Part shown: one piece after another, positions 37,783-47,451 of the stretch | Layout of the letters: the number at the start of each line of letters is the position of its first letter | How positions within the stretch are numbered: the stretch's first letter is position 1 | Source of the DNA: Serratia liquefaciens ATCC 27592 | GTDB lineage: Bacteria; Pseudomonadota; Gammaproteobacteria; Enterobacterales; Enterobacteriaceae | Length of the DNA stretch: 64,000 bases | Assembly: GCF_000422085.1 (NCBI RefSeq) | Contig: NC_021741.1 | Coordinates: forward strand, 4,216,001-4,280,000 | Direction: 5' to 3' | The notes under the pieces: generated by a model | Told to the model about the DNA's origin: nothing | The model's database searches: none | Seen by the model: only the letters and a program-made list of their open reading frames with translations | Position numbers and translations under genes: made by a program

Positions 37783-39201
37783 TCAGAGAGATAAGATGAA
37801 AATAGCCGCCACGCCGTGCGGTTGGCAATTGTGCAACCGGATAGATCCTCGGTGCAAACGCGCCACTTCCTGTACAAAACTCAGGCCCAGGCCGCTGCTT
37901 TTCGGCTTGTCGGCCCGTGCCAGCGAATAGAAACGCTCGAACACTTTGTCCAACGCGTAATCTGGGATACCGCTGCCGTCGTCGCTGACGGTGATCCGGT
38001 AATGGCCTTCATCGCGTTCGCCACGCACGCTGATCGTGCCGCCCGCGGGGGTGAAATCCAGCGCATTGTCGAGCAGATTGGTTAACGCCTGGCCGATCAA
38101 TAGCCCATCGCCGGTCAGGATGATCTCTTCTAGACCGTCTACCTGCAATAAAATACCGCGCCGTACCGCCTGCGCTTCCTTGCCGGCTACCGCCTGACGC
38201 ACCAACGCCGCCATCGCGATCGGCGCCGGTTCCAGCCCGGGGCGGCTTTCCAGCCGCGCCTGAACCAGCAGCTTGTCCACCAGTTGCTGGATGCGCGTAC
38301 TCTGTTGTTCGATATTGGTCAGAAAGCGCTGAGCGGTAGCCGGGGGTGGGAACTCCTGCAACAGCTCCGCTGCGCCGCGGATCGCCGCCAAGGGGCTTTT
38401 TAACTCGTGGGTCAGAGTGTGCACATACTGCTCGATGTAGGCTTTGCCCTCCAGCTTCACCCGCATGCTTTCGAGCGCCTGCGCCAGTTGCGTCAGCTCA
38501 TGGCCGCCCATTTTTGGCAGCGGCACGCTTTCACCTTGCGCGACGCCATCGGCGTAACGCACCAATCGACCAATCGACCGGTTAATCCACCAGACAAAAC
38601 CCAGACCAATCAGCAATGCAATGCCCAGCAGCAGTGCCCCTGCCCACAGAATGCGGCGTTCGCTGCGTTTGATCACCGGCGCCATGGTGCTGTTGGGTTT
38701 TCCGACGCTAAGCACGCCGATTATCTTGCCTTGCTCCAGCACCGGCGCGGCGACATACATCACCGAGCTGTTTTCATCCTGTGGGTCACTTCGCGTACTG
38801 CGGGCGCCATACTGGCCGCGCAGCGTCAGATACACGTCATTCCAGCGAGAATAATCCTGACCCAGTGCCCCGCCGCTAGAGTCAAAAATGACCTTACCCT
38901 GCCGATCGGTAAGATAGACATGATATTCGCTGCGATCTTTTCGAATACCGGCAATATTGGCGCCAATGGGGCGTTGATTGAGTTGGGCGAATGCCTGCGC
39001 CAACTGGCCGTGTGCGACGTCAGTACGCTGCATGTCCAGACGCGCGATTTGCGCCAGCAGGTTGGCGGTATCCACCAGCGTGCCTTCGGTTGCGCGCCGC
39101 ACGCCAGGCTTCACTTCCTGCACGAAAATGCTCAGCACGAAATAGCCCGCGACCGCCACAATCAGGAAATACCCCAGCAGCAGGCGCAGGCCTATTCTCA
39201 T
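37783..39201 (-). CDS. creC: Sensor histidine kinase CreC
   Basis: 472 residues. Two membrane helices (about 7-28 and 185-205) flank a periplasmic sensor. Then a HAMP-like linker, HisKA with the phospho-His in THELKSPLAAIRGAAELL, and HATPase motifs LTNLLDNALDFTP, VSDDGSGIPD and SSGLGLSFVQEVARLH. Partner of CreB, whose gene overlaps by four bases upstream. CreC responds to carbon and fermentation state in E. coli. Confidence 0.95.
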   Translation of the reverse strand: MRIGLRLLLGYFLIVAVAGYFVLSIFVQEVKPGVRRATEGTLVDTANLLAQIARLDMQRTDVAHGQLAQAFAQLNQRPIGANIAGIRKDRSEYHVYLTDRQGKVIFDSSGGALGQDYSRWNDVYLTLRGQYGARSTRSDPQDENSSVMYVAAPVLEQGKIIGVLSVGKPNSTMAPVIKRSERRILWAGALLLGIALLIGLGFVWWINRSIGRLVRYADGVAQGESVPLPKMGGHELTQLAQALESMRVKLEGKAYIEQYVHTLTHELKSPLAAIRGAAELLQEFPPPATAQRFLTNIEQQSTRIQQLVDKLLVQARLESRPGLEPAPIAMAALVRQAVAGKEAQAVRRGILLQVDGLEEIILTGDGLLIGQALTNLLDNALDFTPAGGTISVRGERDEGHYRITVSDDGSGIPDYALDKVFERFYSLARADKPKSSGLGLSFVQEVARLHRGSIRLHNCQPHGVAAIFILSL

Positions 39202-39893
39202 GGTTGGCGGCTCACGCTATAGCCCAGGCCACGATGCGTATGAATGGGCGGTTCGCCCGGATCGATCTGACGTAGCTTGGCGCGCAAGGTTTTGATATGG
39301 GTGTCGACAGTGCGGTCCAGACTCTCTTCCGCCTGGGCCCAAACGCTGTCCATCAGCTGTTGACGGGAAAATACCCTGCCGGGCGCCAGCAGTAAGGTTT
39401 TTAACAGCAGGAATTCATAGCGGGTCAGCGGTAACGGCTGCTGATGGTAATAAATGGTCGCCGCCGGTTCATCCAGCCCAAAGGGACCGAAGCTATACAG
39501 CGTGGGCTGCTGCAAGCGCTGTTGTTTTTGCAAACGACGTAAAATGGTACGAACGCGGGCGCTGACCTCTCGCGGGGAAAAAGGCTTGGCGACGTAGTCG
39601 TCGGCACCGATTTCCAGCCCGATCAGGCGATCGAGCTCGTCGCTGCGAGCCGTAAGAAAAAGAACGGGCAAATCCGCCGCCTGCGACAGCAGACGGCGAC
39701 ACAGTTCAAAACCGTTGATATCCGGCAAGCCGACATCGAGGATAGCCAACGCGGGCGCCCCTTGCGCCAATGCTTGCAAGGCCGGTTCGCCACGTTCGAA
39801 CCAGCGCACCTGAAAGCCTTCGCTCTCGAGGCTATAAATCAGCGTATCGGCAATGCTGGGTTCATCCTCCACCAGCCACAGCGTCGGCTTCAT
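39198..39893 (-). CDS. creB: Response regulator CreB
   Basis: 231 residues, OmpR/PhoB class. Receiver with acidic pocket LVEDEPS, acceptor Asp in LAILDVGLPDINGFEL and the Lys in VAKPFSP. C-terminal winged helix with LTRYEFLLLKTLLLAPGRVF and RTVDTHIKTLRAKL. Its first base is shared with the end of ygfX, so sdhE-ygfX-creB-creC-creD run as one leftward cluster. No creA is present beside it, unlike E. coli creABCD. Confidence 0.95.
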   Translation of the reverse strand: MKPTLWLVEDEPSIADTLIYSLESEGFQVRWFERGEPALQALAQGAPALAILDVGLPDINGFELCRRLLSQAADLPVLFLTARSDELDRLIGLEIGADDYVAKPFSPREVSARVRTILRRLQKQQRLQQPTLYSFGPFGLDEPAATIYYHQQPLPLTRYEFLLLKTLLLAPGRVFSRQQLMDSVWAQAEESLDRTVDTHIKTLRAKLRQIDPGEPPIHTHRGLGYSVSRQP

Positions 39894-40315
39894 CAGGGTT
39901 CCTCATCATCACTGGCCGGCGGATACAACAGCTGTTGGCGCAAATGTCGCCATTCGGCCTTGGCCATGCTGTCGGAGGCCAACCATAAGCGACGACGCTT
40001 TTTCCCCTGCATCGGTTGCAACGTCAGCAGAATACCGAAGCGCAGCATCCAGGGTTGCTTGACCAACTGCCATTCCTGGCCTTGCCAGCCCACACGCTGG
40101 TTCTCCAGCAGGCGCAACTCCCCCTGACGTGACGCAATGCGTTTTTGGCTACGAATGCATTCAAACACCACCAGCGTCAGCAACACCAGCCAGATTGGCC
40201 CGTAGCCTTCCGGCCAGGGTGAAATCAGGATCAGCAGGATCAGAACGCCATGCGTCAACAGCGAAAGTAACTGGGTGCGCCAGGAAATACGAACATCACA
40301 TCGCCACTGGGCCAC
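39893..40315 (-). CDS. ygfX: YgfX/CptA membrane protein (partner of SdhE)
   Basis: 140 residues with two adjacent N-terminal membrane helices ([19 protein letters not shown] and [18 protein letters not shown]) and a basic cytoplasmic tail. The family pairs with SdhE; in E. coli it was described as a toxin acting on MreB and FtsZ, and in Serratia the sdhE-ygfX operon affects prodigiosin and respiration (literature knowledge). It overlaps sdhE by 20 bp. Confidence 0.9.
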   Translation of the reverse strand: MAQWRCDVRISWRTQLLSLLTHGVLILLILISPWPEGYGPIWLVLLTLVVFECIRSQKRIASRQGELRLLENQRVGWQGQEWQLVKQPWMLRFGILLTLQPMQGKKRRRLWLASDSMAKAEWRHLRQQLLYPPASDDEEP

Positions 40316-40562
40316 GGTCTTTATTTCGCGTCTGGATCAGTGTCACCATTCTCTGCAGTTCACTGTCCTGCGGAGCGCCATGATTCATCAGCCAGTTGAA
40401 CAAATCGGGATCGTCACTCTCAAGCAGGCGGATAAACAGCGCTTTGTCTGTGTCATTCAACCGATCGTACTCATATTCGAAGAACGGCATGATCGAGATG
40501 TCCAGCTCACGCATGCCACGGCGACAAGCCCAGTGAATACGTGCTTTGTTATTAATATCCAT
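40296..40562 (-). CDS. sdhE: FAD assembly factor SdhE (YgfY/CptB)
   Basis: 88 residues, all-helical. The hallmark RGMRELD (RGxxE) motif lies near residue 15, followed by [14 protein letters not shown] and [11 protein letters not shown]. SdhE promotes covalent flavinylation of succinate dehydrogenase and fumarate reductase flavoprotein subunits. First gene of the cluster with ygfX, divergent from ygfZ. Confidence 0.97.
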   Translation of the reverse strand: MDINNKARIHWACRRGMRELDISIMPFFEYEYDRLNDTDKALFIRLLESDDPDLFNWLMNHGAPQDSELQRMVTLIQTRNKDRGPVAM

Positions 40563-40884
40563 GTTGTTATGACTAACCTCTTTTCAGCGTGGCAACGCCA
40601 TCGCAGGGTTCAACCGACACACTGTATGGCAACACCGGCGCGATATAATTCCATCAGCCAAAGATCTGTCTGCAAGGGTAACCTTTGGCCGCAAGCCTAT
40701 AGAGTAACAATTTGACATACTCGCCGGGAAGGACGTTCTCTGCCTAAAACGTAATTAAGCGCTAAATGTCAAAAAAAGCGCTGCTGCAGCGACAAGCGTG
40801 AATAACAGTTTGCAAAGCCCGCCGCCTCTTTTACCATGGGGCCAACACACCTTCAGGTAAGCTAACGTTAAGCAGGATCTTACT
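40563..40884. promoter_or_regulatory. Divergent promoter region sdhE / ygfZ (322 bp)
   Basis: No gene. It separates divergently transcribed sdhE and ygfZ, an order conserved in enterobacteria, and must hold both promoters. I see no defined operator. Confidence 0.6.
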
Positions 40885-41871
40885 ATGGCGTATAAAATTC
40901 CATTTCCACCCCGTCAGCCTTCCGCCTCTTCCCATCTGCCCCTGACCTTAATCTCGCTGGAAGATTGGGCACTGGTGACGCTGAACGGGCCCGACACGGT
41001 AAAATACCTTCAGGGCCAGGTGACCGCTGACATCGAAGCGCTGGCGGCGGACCAACACGTGCTGTGCGGTCACTGCGACGCCAAAGGCAAAATGTGGAGC
41101 AACCTGCGTCTGTTCCACCGTGGCGAAGGCTTTGCCTATCTGGAACGCCGCAGCGTGCTGGACAGCCAACTGGCTGAAATCAAAAAATATGCGGTGTTTT
41201 CCAAACTCACCATCGCCGCCGATAACGAAGCGGTGCTGCTGGGCGTAGCCGGTTTTCAGGCGCGTGCGGCGCTGACGGGCATTTTCAACAGCCTGCCGGA
41301 CGCGGAACATCCGGTGGTGCAGGACGGTGAAACCACCCTGCTGCACTTCACTTTACCGGCGGAACGTTTTCTGTTGGTTACCACCGCAGCGGTAGCCGAA
41401 CAACTGGTCGCCAGGCTGCACGAACAGGCGGAACTCAACGACAGCCAGCAGTGGCTGACGCTGGATATCGAAGCCGGTTATCCGGTCATTGACGCCGCCA
41501 ATAGCGGGCAGTTGATCCCGCAGGCCACCAATCTACAGGCACTGGAAGGCATCAGCTTTAGCAAAGGTTGCTACACCGGTCAGGAAATGGTGGCGCGCGC
41601 CAAATTCCGCGGCGCCAACAAGCGGGCGCTGTATTGGCTGGAAGGCAAAGCCGGACGGGTGCCGCAGCCGGCCGAGGATCTGGAACTGCAGCTGGGTGAA
41701 AACTGGCGCCGTACCGGCACGGTGTTGAGCGCCGCCAAACTTGCCGATGGCACGCTGTGGGTACAGGTGGTGTTGAATAACGATCTGGAAGCCGACAGCA
41801 AGCTGCGCGTGCGCGATGATGCCACCAGTGAATTGGCGATCAAACCGCTGCCGTATTCACTGGAAGCCTAG
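40885..41871 (+). CDS. ygfZ: tRNA-modifying protein YgfZ (folate-dependent, Fe-S assembly)
   Basis: 328 residues, GcvT-like folate-binding fold. The signature K-G-C-Y-T-G-Q-E lies in [17 protein letters not shown] near residue 230, with an N-terminal [20 protein letters not shown] segment. YgfZ supports some Fe-S enzymes such as MiaB and thereby tRNA thiomethylation. Length matches the family (about 326). Confidence 0.97.
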   Translation: MAYKIPFPPRQPSASSHLPLTLISLEDWALVTLNGPDTVKYLQGQVTADIEALAADQHVLCGHCDAKGKMWSNLRLFHRGEGFAYLERRSVLDSQLAEIKKYAVFSKLTIAADNEAVLLGVAGFQARAALTGIFNSLPDAEHPVVQDGETTLLHFTLPAERFLLVTTAAVAEQLVARLHEQAELNDSQQWLTLDIEAGYPVIDAANSGQLIPQATNLQALEGISFSKGCYTGQEMVARAKFRGANKRALYWLEGKAGRVPQPAEDLELQLGENWRRTGTVLSAAKLADGTLWVQVVLNNDLEADSKLRVRDDATSELAIKPLPYSLEA

Positions 41872-41892
41872 AGTACCTCCCGGCTTTATCTG

Positions 41893-41914
41893 GGGGCGCA
41901 ACCTGTTGCGCCCC
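41893..41914 (+). terminator. Hairpin after ygfZ
   Basis: Inverted repeat GGGGCGCAA / TTGCGCCCC with a four-base loop, 21 bases after the ygfZ stop and before the convergent membrane-protein gene. There is no T-run, so it may be only an RNA-stabilising or weak terminator. Confidence 0.5.
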
Positions 41915-41928
41915 TGCTGACATATCCG

Positions 41929-42426
41929 TTACTCGTCTAACTCCCCATCGCGTTGCACCAGGTAAATCAGCACCAGAATAATGGTGACAAAGAACCGAAA
42001 GGCGTCCGGCACTCCGTTCCATTGTTTCGACATCCACATGCCGAACCATTCGCCCCCCACCGACATAAACCCCACCTGCCAGGTCAGAAAACCGAGCGTC
42101 AGACCCACCACCGCCAGTTTTTTCTTTCTGTTGAACGCCACGGCGGGCAGTTTCAGACCACACAGCAGGCGCACACCGCCCACCCAGCAGAGCAGTGCCG
42201 TTAGGCTTTCCAAGAAAATAATGCCGATGTAACCGGCATGATGCAGCCAGGGAGACTGTATGGAACGGTAGGTGATGGTGGCATCTGGGAAAATGGTGTC
42301 CATCATAAAGACATGGCGCACAAAGGCGAAGTTGGAACCGTAATCCGTAATATTGCCGAAAGCGACCAGGGTGGCAAATAGCGCAATCGCGCACACCAGC
42401 AGCGCTTTGGATAAGCGAATAATCAT
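41929..42426 (-). CDS. DUF2165-family membrane protein
   Basis: 165 residues with four transmembrane helices (SKALLVCAIALFATLVAFG, AGYIGIIFLESLTALLCWVGG, KLAVVGLTLGFLTWQVGFM, AFRFFVTIILVLIYLV). The pattern NITDYGSNFAFVRHVFMMDT and GEWFGMWMSKQWNG matches the small uncharacterised DUF2165 family. Function unknown; it stands alone between ygfZ and trhA. Confidence 0.88.
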   Translation of the reverse strand: MIIRLSKALLVCAIALFATLVAFGNITDYGSNFAFVRHVFMMDTIFPDATITYRSIQSPWLHHAGYIGIIFLESLTALLCWVGGVRLLCGLKLPAVAFNRKKKLAVVGLTLGFLTWQVGFMSVGGEWFGMWMSKQWNGVPDAFRFFVTIILVLIYLVQRDGELDE

Positions 42427-42589
42427 ATTGATGAGTCCTGAAAGATTAACGTAAACACCGAAGGTGCAAAGTCGGGCTCAGGAATAAACAGAAAAATGGG
42501 CTTGCTGGATACCCGAAAGAAACAAGCGCCTCTTTTTTAACTTAAAAGAAACGCTTAATCAACATGATACTAACGCTGTAGGGGTCCCG

Positions 42590-43264
42590 TCAGACGTAAA
42601 GATAAATCGCCATAAAGTGGCACAGGCTGCCGCCGAGCACGAAGCCATGCCAGATGGCGTGTCCAAAGCGGAATCGCTTCGAGGCGTAGAAAATCACCCC
42701 CAGGGTGTAAACCACGCCGCCGACCGCCAGCAGCGTCACGCCGCCCAAGGCCAGACGCGTCGCCAACTGATAGATCACGATCAGCGACAGCCAGCCCATG
42801 GTCAGATAGGTCACCAGCGACAGTGCTTCAAAACGGTGGGCGAATGCCAGTTTGAACAGCACACCCAGCAGCGCCAGGCCCCAGATAACCGCCATCAACC
42901 CTTTGGCCAAGGGTGAGTTCAACCCCACCAACAGAAACGGCGTGTAGGTACCGGCAATCAAAAGGTAAATGGCGCAGTGGTCAAACTTTTTCAGCCAATG
43001 CTTGGCCTTTTGATGGGGGATCGCATGGTACAGCGTGGAGGCCAGGAACAGCAGGATCATGCTGCCGCCATAAAGACTGTAGCTGGTAATGGCCGTGACA
43101 TCGGCACCGCTGTCGACCGCCTGCACCAGTAGCAATACCAGGCCGACAATGCCAAAAACCAACCCGATACCGTGGCTGATGCTGTTGGCTATCTCCTCCG
43201 CCCACGGATAGGCCGCAGCGGCGATTTTTTCAGTCCCGGCTTTCACTACGCCCGTTTTTCCCAT
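42590..43264 (-). CDS. trhA: Hemolysin III-family membrane protein TrhA (YqfA)
   Basis: 224 residues from the ATG at 43264 ([10 protein letters not shown]); another in-frame ATG three codons upstream is possible. Seven transmembrane helices of the PAQR/hemolysin III family, with the conserved [16 protein letters not shown] near the N-terminus and [23 protein letters not shown] at the end. In E. coli it affects membrane-energy metabolism. It lies next to ygfZ-sdhE as in related enterobacteria. Confidence 0.93.
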   Translation of the reverse strand: MGKTGVVKAGTEKIAAAAYPWAEEIANSISHGIGLVFGIVGLVLLLVQAVDSGADVTAITSYSLYGGSMILLFLASTLYHAIPHQKAKHWLKKFDHCAIYLLIAGTYTPFLLVGLNSPLAKGLMAVIWGLALLGVLFKLAFAHRFEALSLVTYLTMGWLSLIVIYQLATRLALGGVTLLAVGGVVYTLGVIFYASKRFRFGHAIWHGFVLGGSLCHFMAIYLYV

Positions 43265-43447
43265 AAAGCACAACCCCTCAAAACGCTCAACATTGTTCGA
43301 AATTACCGCAAAGCAGCTTAACTGAGAATAATTTCAGTGTACACGTGTACGCTAAAATAAAACTGTGTACGCGTGTAACCATCGAAATCCCCCGCTCGCT
43401 GGTCTACAATCGATCCGCTTCAACCCATCTACCTTGAGGTTTACACC

Positions 43448-44056
43448 ATGTCATCCGCTGTACCCGCGTTAGATTTCGGCTCCATGACCCAGGTCATCCA
43501 GTTCCTGATGGAAATCGACAAGTTGAAAAGCGTGCAACGCCGCACCAAGGTGCTGGGCACCCAACGCCAGGAAAACTCTGCCGAACACAGTTGGCACTTT
43601 GCCGTAGGCGCCATGAGTCTGGCTCCTTACGCCGGTGAAGACGTAGATATTCAGCGGGTGATCCAAATGGCGCTGCTGCATGACATCGTTGAGATCGATG
43701 CTGGCGACGTGCTGGTATACGATCTGGCGGCACGTGCAGCGATCCACGATCAAGAGGTTGCCGCAGCACGGCGCCTGTTTGGCATGCTGCCGGACGCTCA
43801 ACGCGAGTATTTCACCGCTTTATGGCAGGAATATGAAGATGGCGAGAGCGCCGATGCGCGCTTTGCGCTGGTGCTGGACCGCACCATGCCGATGCTGATG
43901 AACCTGCATAATGAAGGCCAAAGCTGGGTCGAAAACGGCATCAGCCTGGAACAGGTGTTGTCACGCAATACGATGATTGAAGAAGTTTACCCTGAGCTGT
44001 GGAAACACCTGCTGCACCACCTGCAGGACGCCCAGCGCAAGGGCTGGTTGAAGTAA
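43448..44056 (+). CDS. HD-domain hydrolase, YfbR-like nucleotidase
   Basis: 202 residues with the HD metal-binding set: His in ENSAEHSWHFAVGAMSLA, the HD pair in ALLHDIVEIDAGD and a later Asp in LVLDRTMPMLMN. This is the pattern of 5'-deoxynucleotidase-type HD proteins. Probably a metal-dependent phosphohydrolase of nucleotides. The substrate is not defined by the sequence. Confidence 0.85.
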   Translation: MSSAVPALDFGSMTQVIQFLMEIDKLKSVQRRTKVLGTQRQENSAEHSWHFAVGAMSLAPYAGEDVDIQRVIQMALLHDIVEIDAGDVLVYDLAARAAIHDQEVAAARRLFGMLPDAQREYFTALWQEYEDGESADARFALVLDRTMPMLMNLHNEGQSWVENGISLEQVLSRNTMIEEVYPELWKHLLHHLQDAQRKGWLK

Positions 44057-44066
44057 CTCGATGCAG

Positions 44067-44089
44067 GCCGGGTGCATCCCTCACCCGGC
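44067..44089. terminator. Hairpin between convergent HD hydrolase and MFS genes
   Basis: Inverted repeat GCCGGGTG / CACCCGGC with a seven-base loop between two converging reading frames. There is no strong T-run, so its assignment as a terminator is tentative. Confidence 0.5.
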
Positions 44090-44096
44090 ACCAGCT

Positions 44097-45421
44097 TCAC
44101 AGCGGCTTGTGCGCCGTTTCCTTTGCGGCAATCACCGCCCACAACGTGATCAGCAACGCCACCACCACGTAGGCCGAGATCGCCAGCGTGCTGTCGTAGG
44201 ACTTGAACAGCGAAGCGATAATCAGCGGCGCAAACCCACCGCCGATAATACCCGCCAGCGTATAGGCCAATGACGAACCGGCGTAGCGCACCCTTGTCGG
44301 AAACTGTTCGGTGATAAATGCCGCCTGCGGGCCGTACATCGCCGCATGGATCAACAAACCGACCACCACCGCCAGGCAGATCAGCACCGGCTGGCTGCTG
44401 TCGAGCAGCACGAAGAACACAAACGCCCATACCATCGCCGCCAGCGCTCCGCCGATATACACCGGCCTGCGGCCAAAACGGTCCGACAGTGCGCCAAACA
44501 TGGGGACGGTAATCGCGTTGCCGATCGCCCCAGCATGGTGGCAGTCAGCGCCAGCGGGCGCGGCAGGTTCAGCACCGTGGTGACGTAGGTCAGCGTGAAG
44601 ACCACCACCAGCGCATAGAGCACGTCGGAGCCGATACGTGAACCGCCGGCAATCAACAGCGGACGCCGATGTTGGGTGAAAACCTCACGGATTGGCGCAT
44701 GCGTAACGTCCTTCGAAGCTTCCAGTTTCAGAAACGCCGGCGTTTCCCCTACCCCACGGCGCAACCACAGGCCAAACACCACCAGCACCAGGCTCAGCAG
44801 GAAGGGGATACGCCAGCCCCACTGTTGGAAATCTTCTGCCGACATCGCCACCGTCACCAGCGTGATCAGGCCGGTGCCAATCAGCGTGCCGCAGGAAGGA
44901 CCGACCTGAGCAAAGGAGGCATTGCGCCCCCGCTGGTGCGGTTTGCCGTGCTCCATCGACAGCAGTACCGCACCGGCCCATTCGCCTCCCAACGCAATCC
45001 CCTGAATAAAGCGCAGCGTCACCAACAGCAGCGGGCTCCAGATGCCCCAACTGGCGTAACCGGGCAACAGCCCCATCAGCGCAGTAGTCACGCCCATGAT
45101 CACCAGCGTCGTCACCAGCACAAAGCGCCGTCCCAGCACGTCGCCGAGATGACCGAACACGATGCCGCCAATCGGCCTGGAAACGTAACCGACCGCATAG
45201 GTGGAAAACGCCAGAATGGTACCCACCAGAGGGTCGAAAGACGGGAAAAATACGTGATTGAAAATCAGCGCCGCCATGATGTTGTAAACGGTGAAATCGT
45301 ACCATTCCAACGCGGTGCCGATAGAGCTGGCTGCCGCCAGCCTGCCGGTTTTCGGTGGGTGAGCGGCAGAGTCGTCAGCGGACAGGTTCAAGGTCGGCGT
45401 TTCGGTGGTTGAAGTGCTCAT
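44097..45421 (-). pseudogene. MFS metabolite:proton symporter (MHS family), single-base frameshift
   Basis: Two frames, 45421-44381 and 44501-44097, join into one transporter of about 441 residues. The first encodes six to seven helices with the MHS signature (ALEWYDFTVYNIMAALIF, SRPIGGIVFGHLGD, LGGEWAGAVLLSMEHG). It derails at the GGGG run 44531-44528 (CTG GGG CGA); one extra G gives CTG GGG GCG ATC GGC, continuous with the second frame GNAITVPMFGALSDRFGRRPVY. As read, the protein would lose its last five helices. It overlaps the upstream DUF4286 gene by four bases, so it is the last gene of the amidase operon and the likely importer of its substrate. Confidence 0.9.
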
Positions 45422-46071
45422 GATGACAGCTCCTGAGTGGTCAGTTGCCAGCCAAGGGCATAATGCAGGGCTTCGGCAGCGGGGATTTTCAGTTGGCGGC
45501 AGGCCAGTTCGCTCAGCCGCTGGCCAGCCTCGGCGCTGCTGCTTTCGATCAGCAGCATCGGCAACAGATGGCGATTCTCACGCGACTCTTTCGGCAACGG
45601 CGAACTGAGCTCCGCGTCCGGCGACAGCAGGCTACTGCGCACAAAGCCTGGTTGCTCAGCCAGCAGAGCCCCCAAATGGCTGATGCTGGCTTTCAATACC
45701 TCCGGCTGCGCCGGTATGAGGTTAACGATAGCCAGGTAACTGCCGCAGCCCTGACCGGTCACCGCCTCCACCGCACACACCCGGCGCATCGGGTCACGCA
45801 TTTTATCGAGGCTCGCCACCGACCAGGGCGTTTGCTGGGTAAACGCAGCGCGGTAGGCCGCTGAGGTAAAACTGGCCAGTGATTCGGTTTTGTACAGGCC
45901 AAGATATTTACGCCCGCCGTGCAGCGCCTGATAACGGGTGCCCGACAAAAAACCAGGCACCCGTACTCGCTCTTCCACGTGCTCGCGGTCGTACCACTGA
46001 TTGAAATCCGCCTCATCCTGCGTGGCGATATCTGTTGCGACAAACAGCATTCCGTTCGGGGAACCGGTCAT
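45418..46071 (-). CDS. DUF4286-family protein
   Basis: 217 residues, no signal or membrane helix. The N-half has FNQWYDREHVEERVRVPGF and ALHGGRKYLGLYKT, typical of DUF4286 and related dimeric alpha/beta-barrel proteins. The C-half looks like a second, weaker copy of the same fold (SYLAIVNLIPAQPEVLK). Often found in catabolic operons. Here it lies between amidase and permease genes. A role in handling an operon intermediate is inferred only. Confidence 0.75.
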   Translation of the reverse strand: MTGSPNGMLFVATDIATQDEADFNQWYDREHVEERVRVPGFLSGTRYQALHGGRKYLGLYKTESLASFTSAAYRAAFTQQTPWSVASLDKMRDPMRRVCAVEAVTGQGCGSYLAIVNLIPAQPEVLKASISHLGALLAEQPGFVRSSLLSPDAELSSPLPKESRENRHLLPMLLIESSSAEAGQRLSELACRQLKIPAAEALHYALGWQLTTQELSS

Positions 46072-46101
46072 GGGGACTCTCCTGTTAGCTCAAAGTAAAA
46101 A

Positions 46102-47451
46102 TCACGCGCCGGCGAGGCAACGTTCGATTGCCAGCGCCCACCCCAGCAGCGCTTCGTCATGCAAAGGCAGTGCGGCCACCATCAGGCCAACCGGTGCCGC
46201 ATCGGCCTGCTGGCACGGCAGTGACAATGCGCAGCCGTCGAGGAAATTGATCACCGAAGGATTACGCAGCACGGCGCCATTGATACGAAAATAGGCTTCT
46301 TCATCTGCTTCCAACCCGGCAAGGGTCGGGGCAACGAAGGGCACCGTCGGCATCAGCAACGCATCGAATCCTTGCACTGCGGCACTCACCCGCCGTTGCC
46401 AATCGGCGCGCTGCGACCGTAATTGCTGCAGGTTGTTTTCATCCAGCGTTTGGCCGCGACGAATGCGTGACAGCACCCGAGGGTCATAAGCATCGGCATG
46501 TTCGGCAATCAAAGCCCGGTGCCAGTGCCAGGACTCCAGCGCGCTAAAACCGCCGTCGGCATTGATCGCCGCCAACTCGGCGAACTCCTGACAGGGAATA
46601 AATTCAATTTGCGCCCCAGCCTGCGTCAAACGTTGCAGGCTGAGATGAAACGCGGTGGTGACCTCCCGATCCAGGCCATCCAGCACCAGGGTTTGCGGGA
46701 CGGCGAAGCGTGCCTGACTCAAATTTTTCTGCTGCGGTTGCAGCGGCCGATCGGCTATTGCCGTATCCAGCGCCAGGCACCCGGCAACGTCATGAGCAAT
46801 TACGCCTATCGAATCCAGTGAAGGGGAAAGTGGCAGCAGGCCGCCGCTGCTAATGCGGCTAGCGGTGGGCTTATAGCCGGTCAGGCCGCAGAAGGCCGCC
46901 GGGATCCGCACCGAACCGCCGGTGTCGCTGCCTATCGAGCCGAAACACATGCCGTCGCTCACCGCCACCGCAGCCCCCGAGGACGAACCACCGGGAATGC
47001 GACGAGCGCTGCGATCCCAGGGATTAGCGGGCGTGCCGTAGTGGGGATTGATCCCCAGGCCGGAATAGGCAAATTCGGTCATGTTGGTTTTGCCCATCAC
47101 CACCGCGCCCGCCTGCAACAAACGCGCCACCACGGCGGCATGGGCATTAGCCGCTGGCGCACTGGCCAGTACGCGCGACCCGGCCGCAGTAGCCTCCCCT
47201 GCGACATCAAACAGGTCTTTGACCGACACCGGTACGCCGTCCAACGCCGACAACGGGTTACCCGCGGCACGCCGCCGATCGGCCGCCAGGGCCTGCTCCT
47301 GAGCCCATTGAGTATACACATGAGTAAAGGTGCGCCGCCCCTCTCCCTGCTCGTCCGCAATTTTCAACAATGCGTCAGCGGTTAACCGCGCGGCGGTAAA
47401 TTCGCCGTTGGCCAGGCCTGAAGCAGCCTGGGATAACGTCAGCTTTTTCAT
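46102..47451 (-). CDS. Amidase-signature family hydrolase
   Basis: 449 residues. The amidase signature Ser-cisSer-Lys triad is complete: the Lys in GVPVSVKDLFDVAGEAT, then RRIPGGSSSGAAVAVSDGM (cis-Ser) and IGSDTGGSVRIPAAFCGLTG (nucleophile Ser). It hydrolyses a carboxamide or related C-N bond. The pattern is closest to allophanate-hydrolase/AtzE-like and GatA-like amidases, but there is no gatB or gatC, so it is not tRNA-dependent. It overlaps the DUF2848 gene by one base (TGATG). Confidence 0.92.
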   Translation of the reverse strand: MKKLTLSQAASGLANGEFTAARLTADALLKIADEQGEGRRTFTHVYTQWAQEQALAADRRRAAGNPLSALDGVPVSVKDLFDVAGEATAAGSRVLASAPAANAHAAVVARLLQAGAVVMGKTNMTEFAYSGLGINPHYGTPANPWDRSARRIPGGSSSGAAVAVSDGMCFGSIGSDTGGSVRIPAAFCGLTGYKPTASRISSGGLLPLSPSLDSIGVIAHDVAGCLALDTAIADRPLQPQQKNLSQARFAVPQTLVLDGLDREVTTAFHLSLQRLTQAGAQIEFIPCQEFAELAAINADGGFSALESWHWHRALIAEHADAYDPRVLSRIRRGQTLDENNLQQLRSQRADWQRRVSAAVQGFDALLMPTVPFVAPTLAGLEADEEAYFRINGAVLRNPSVINFLDGCALSLPCQQADAAPVGLMVAALPLHDEALLGWALAIERCLAGA

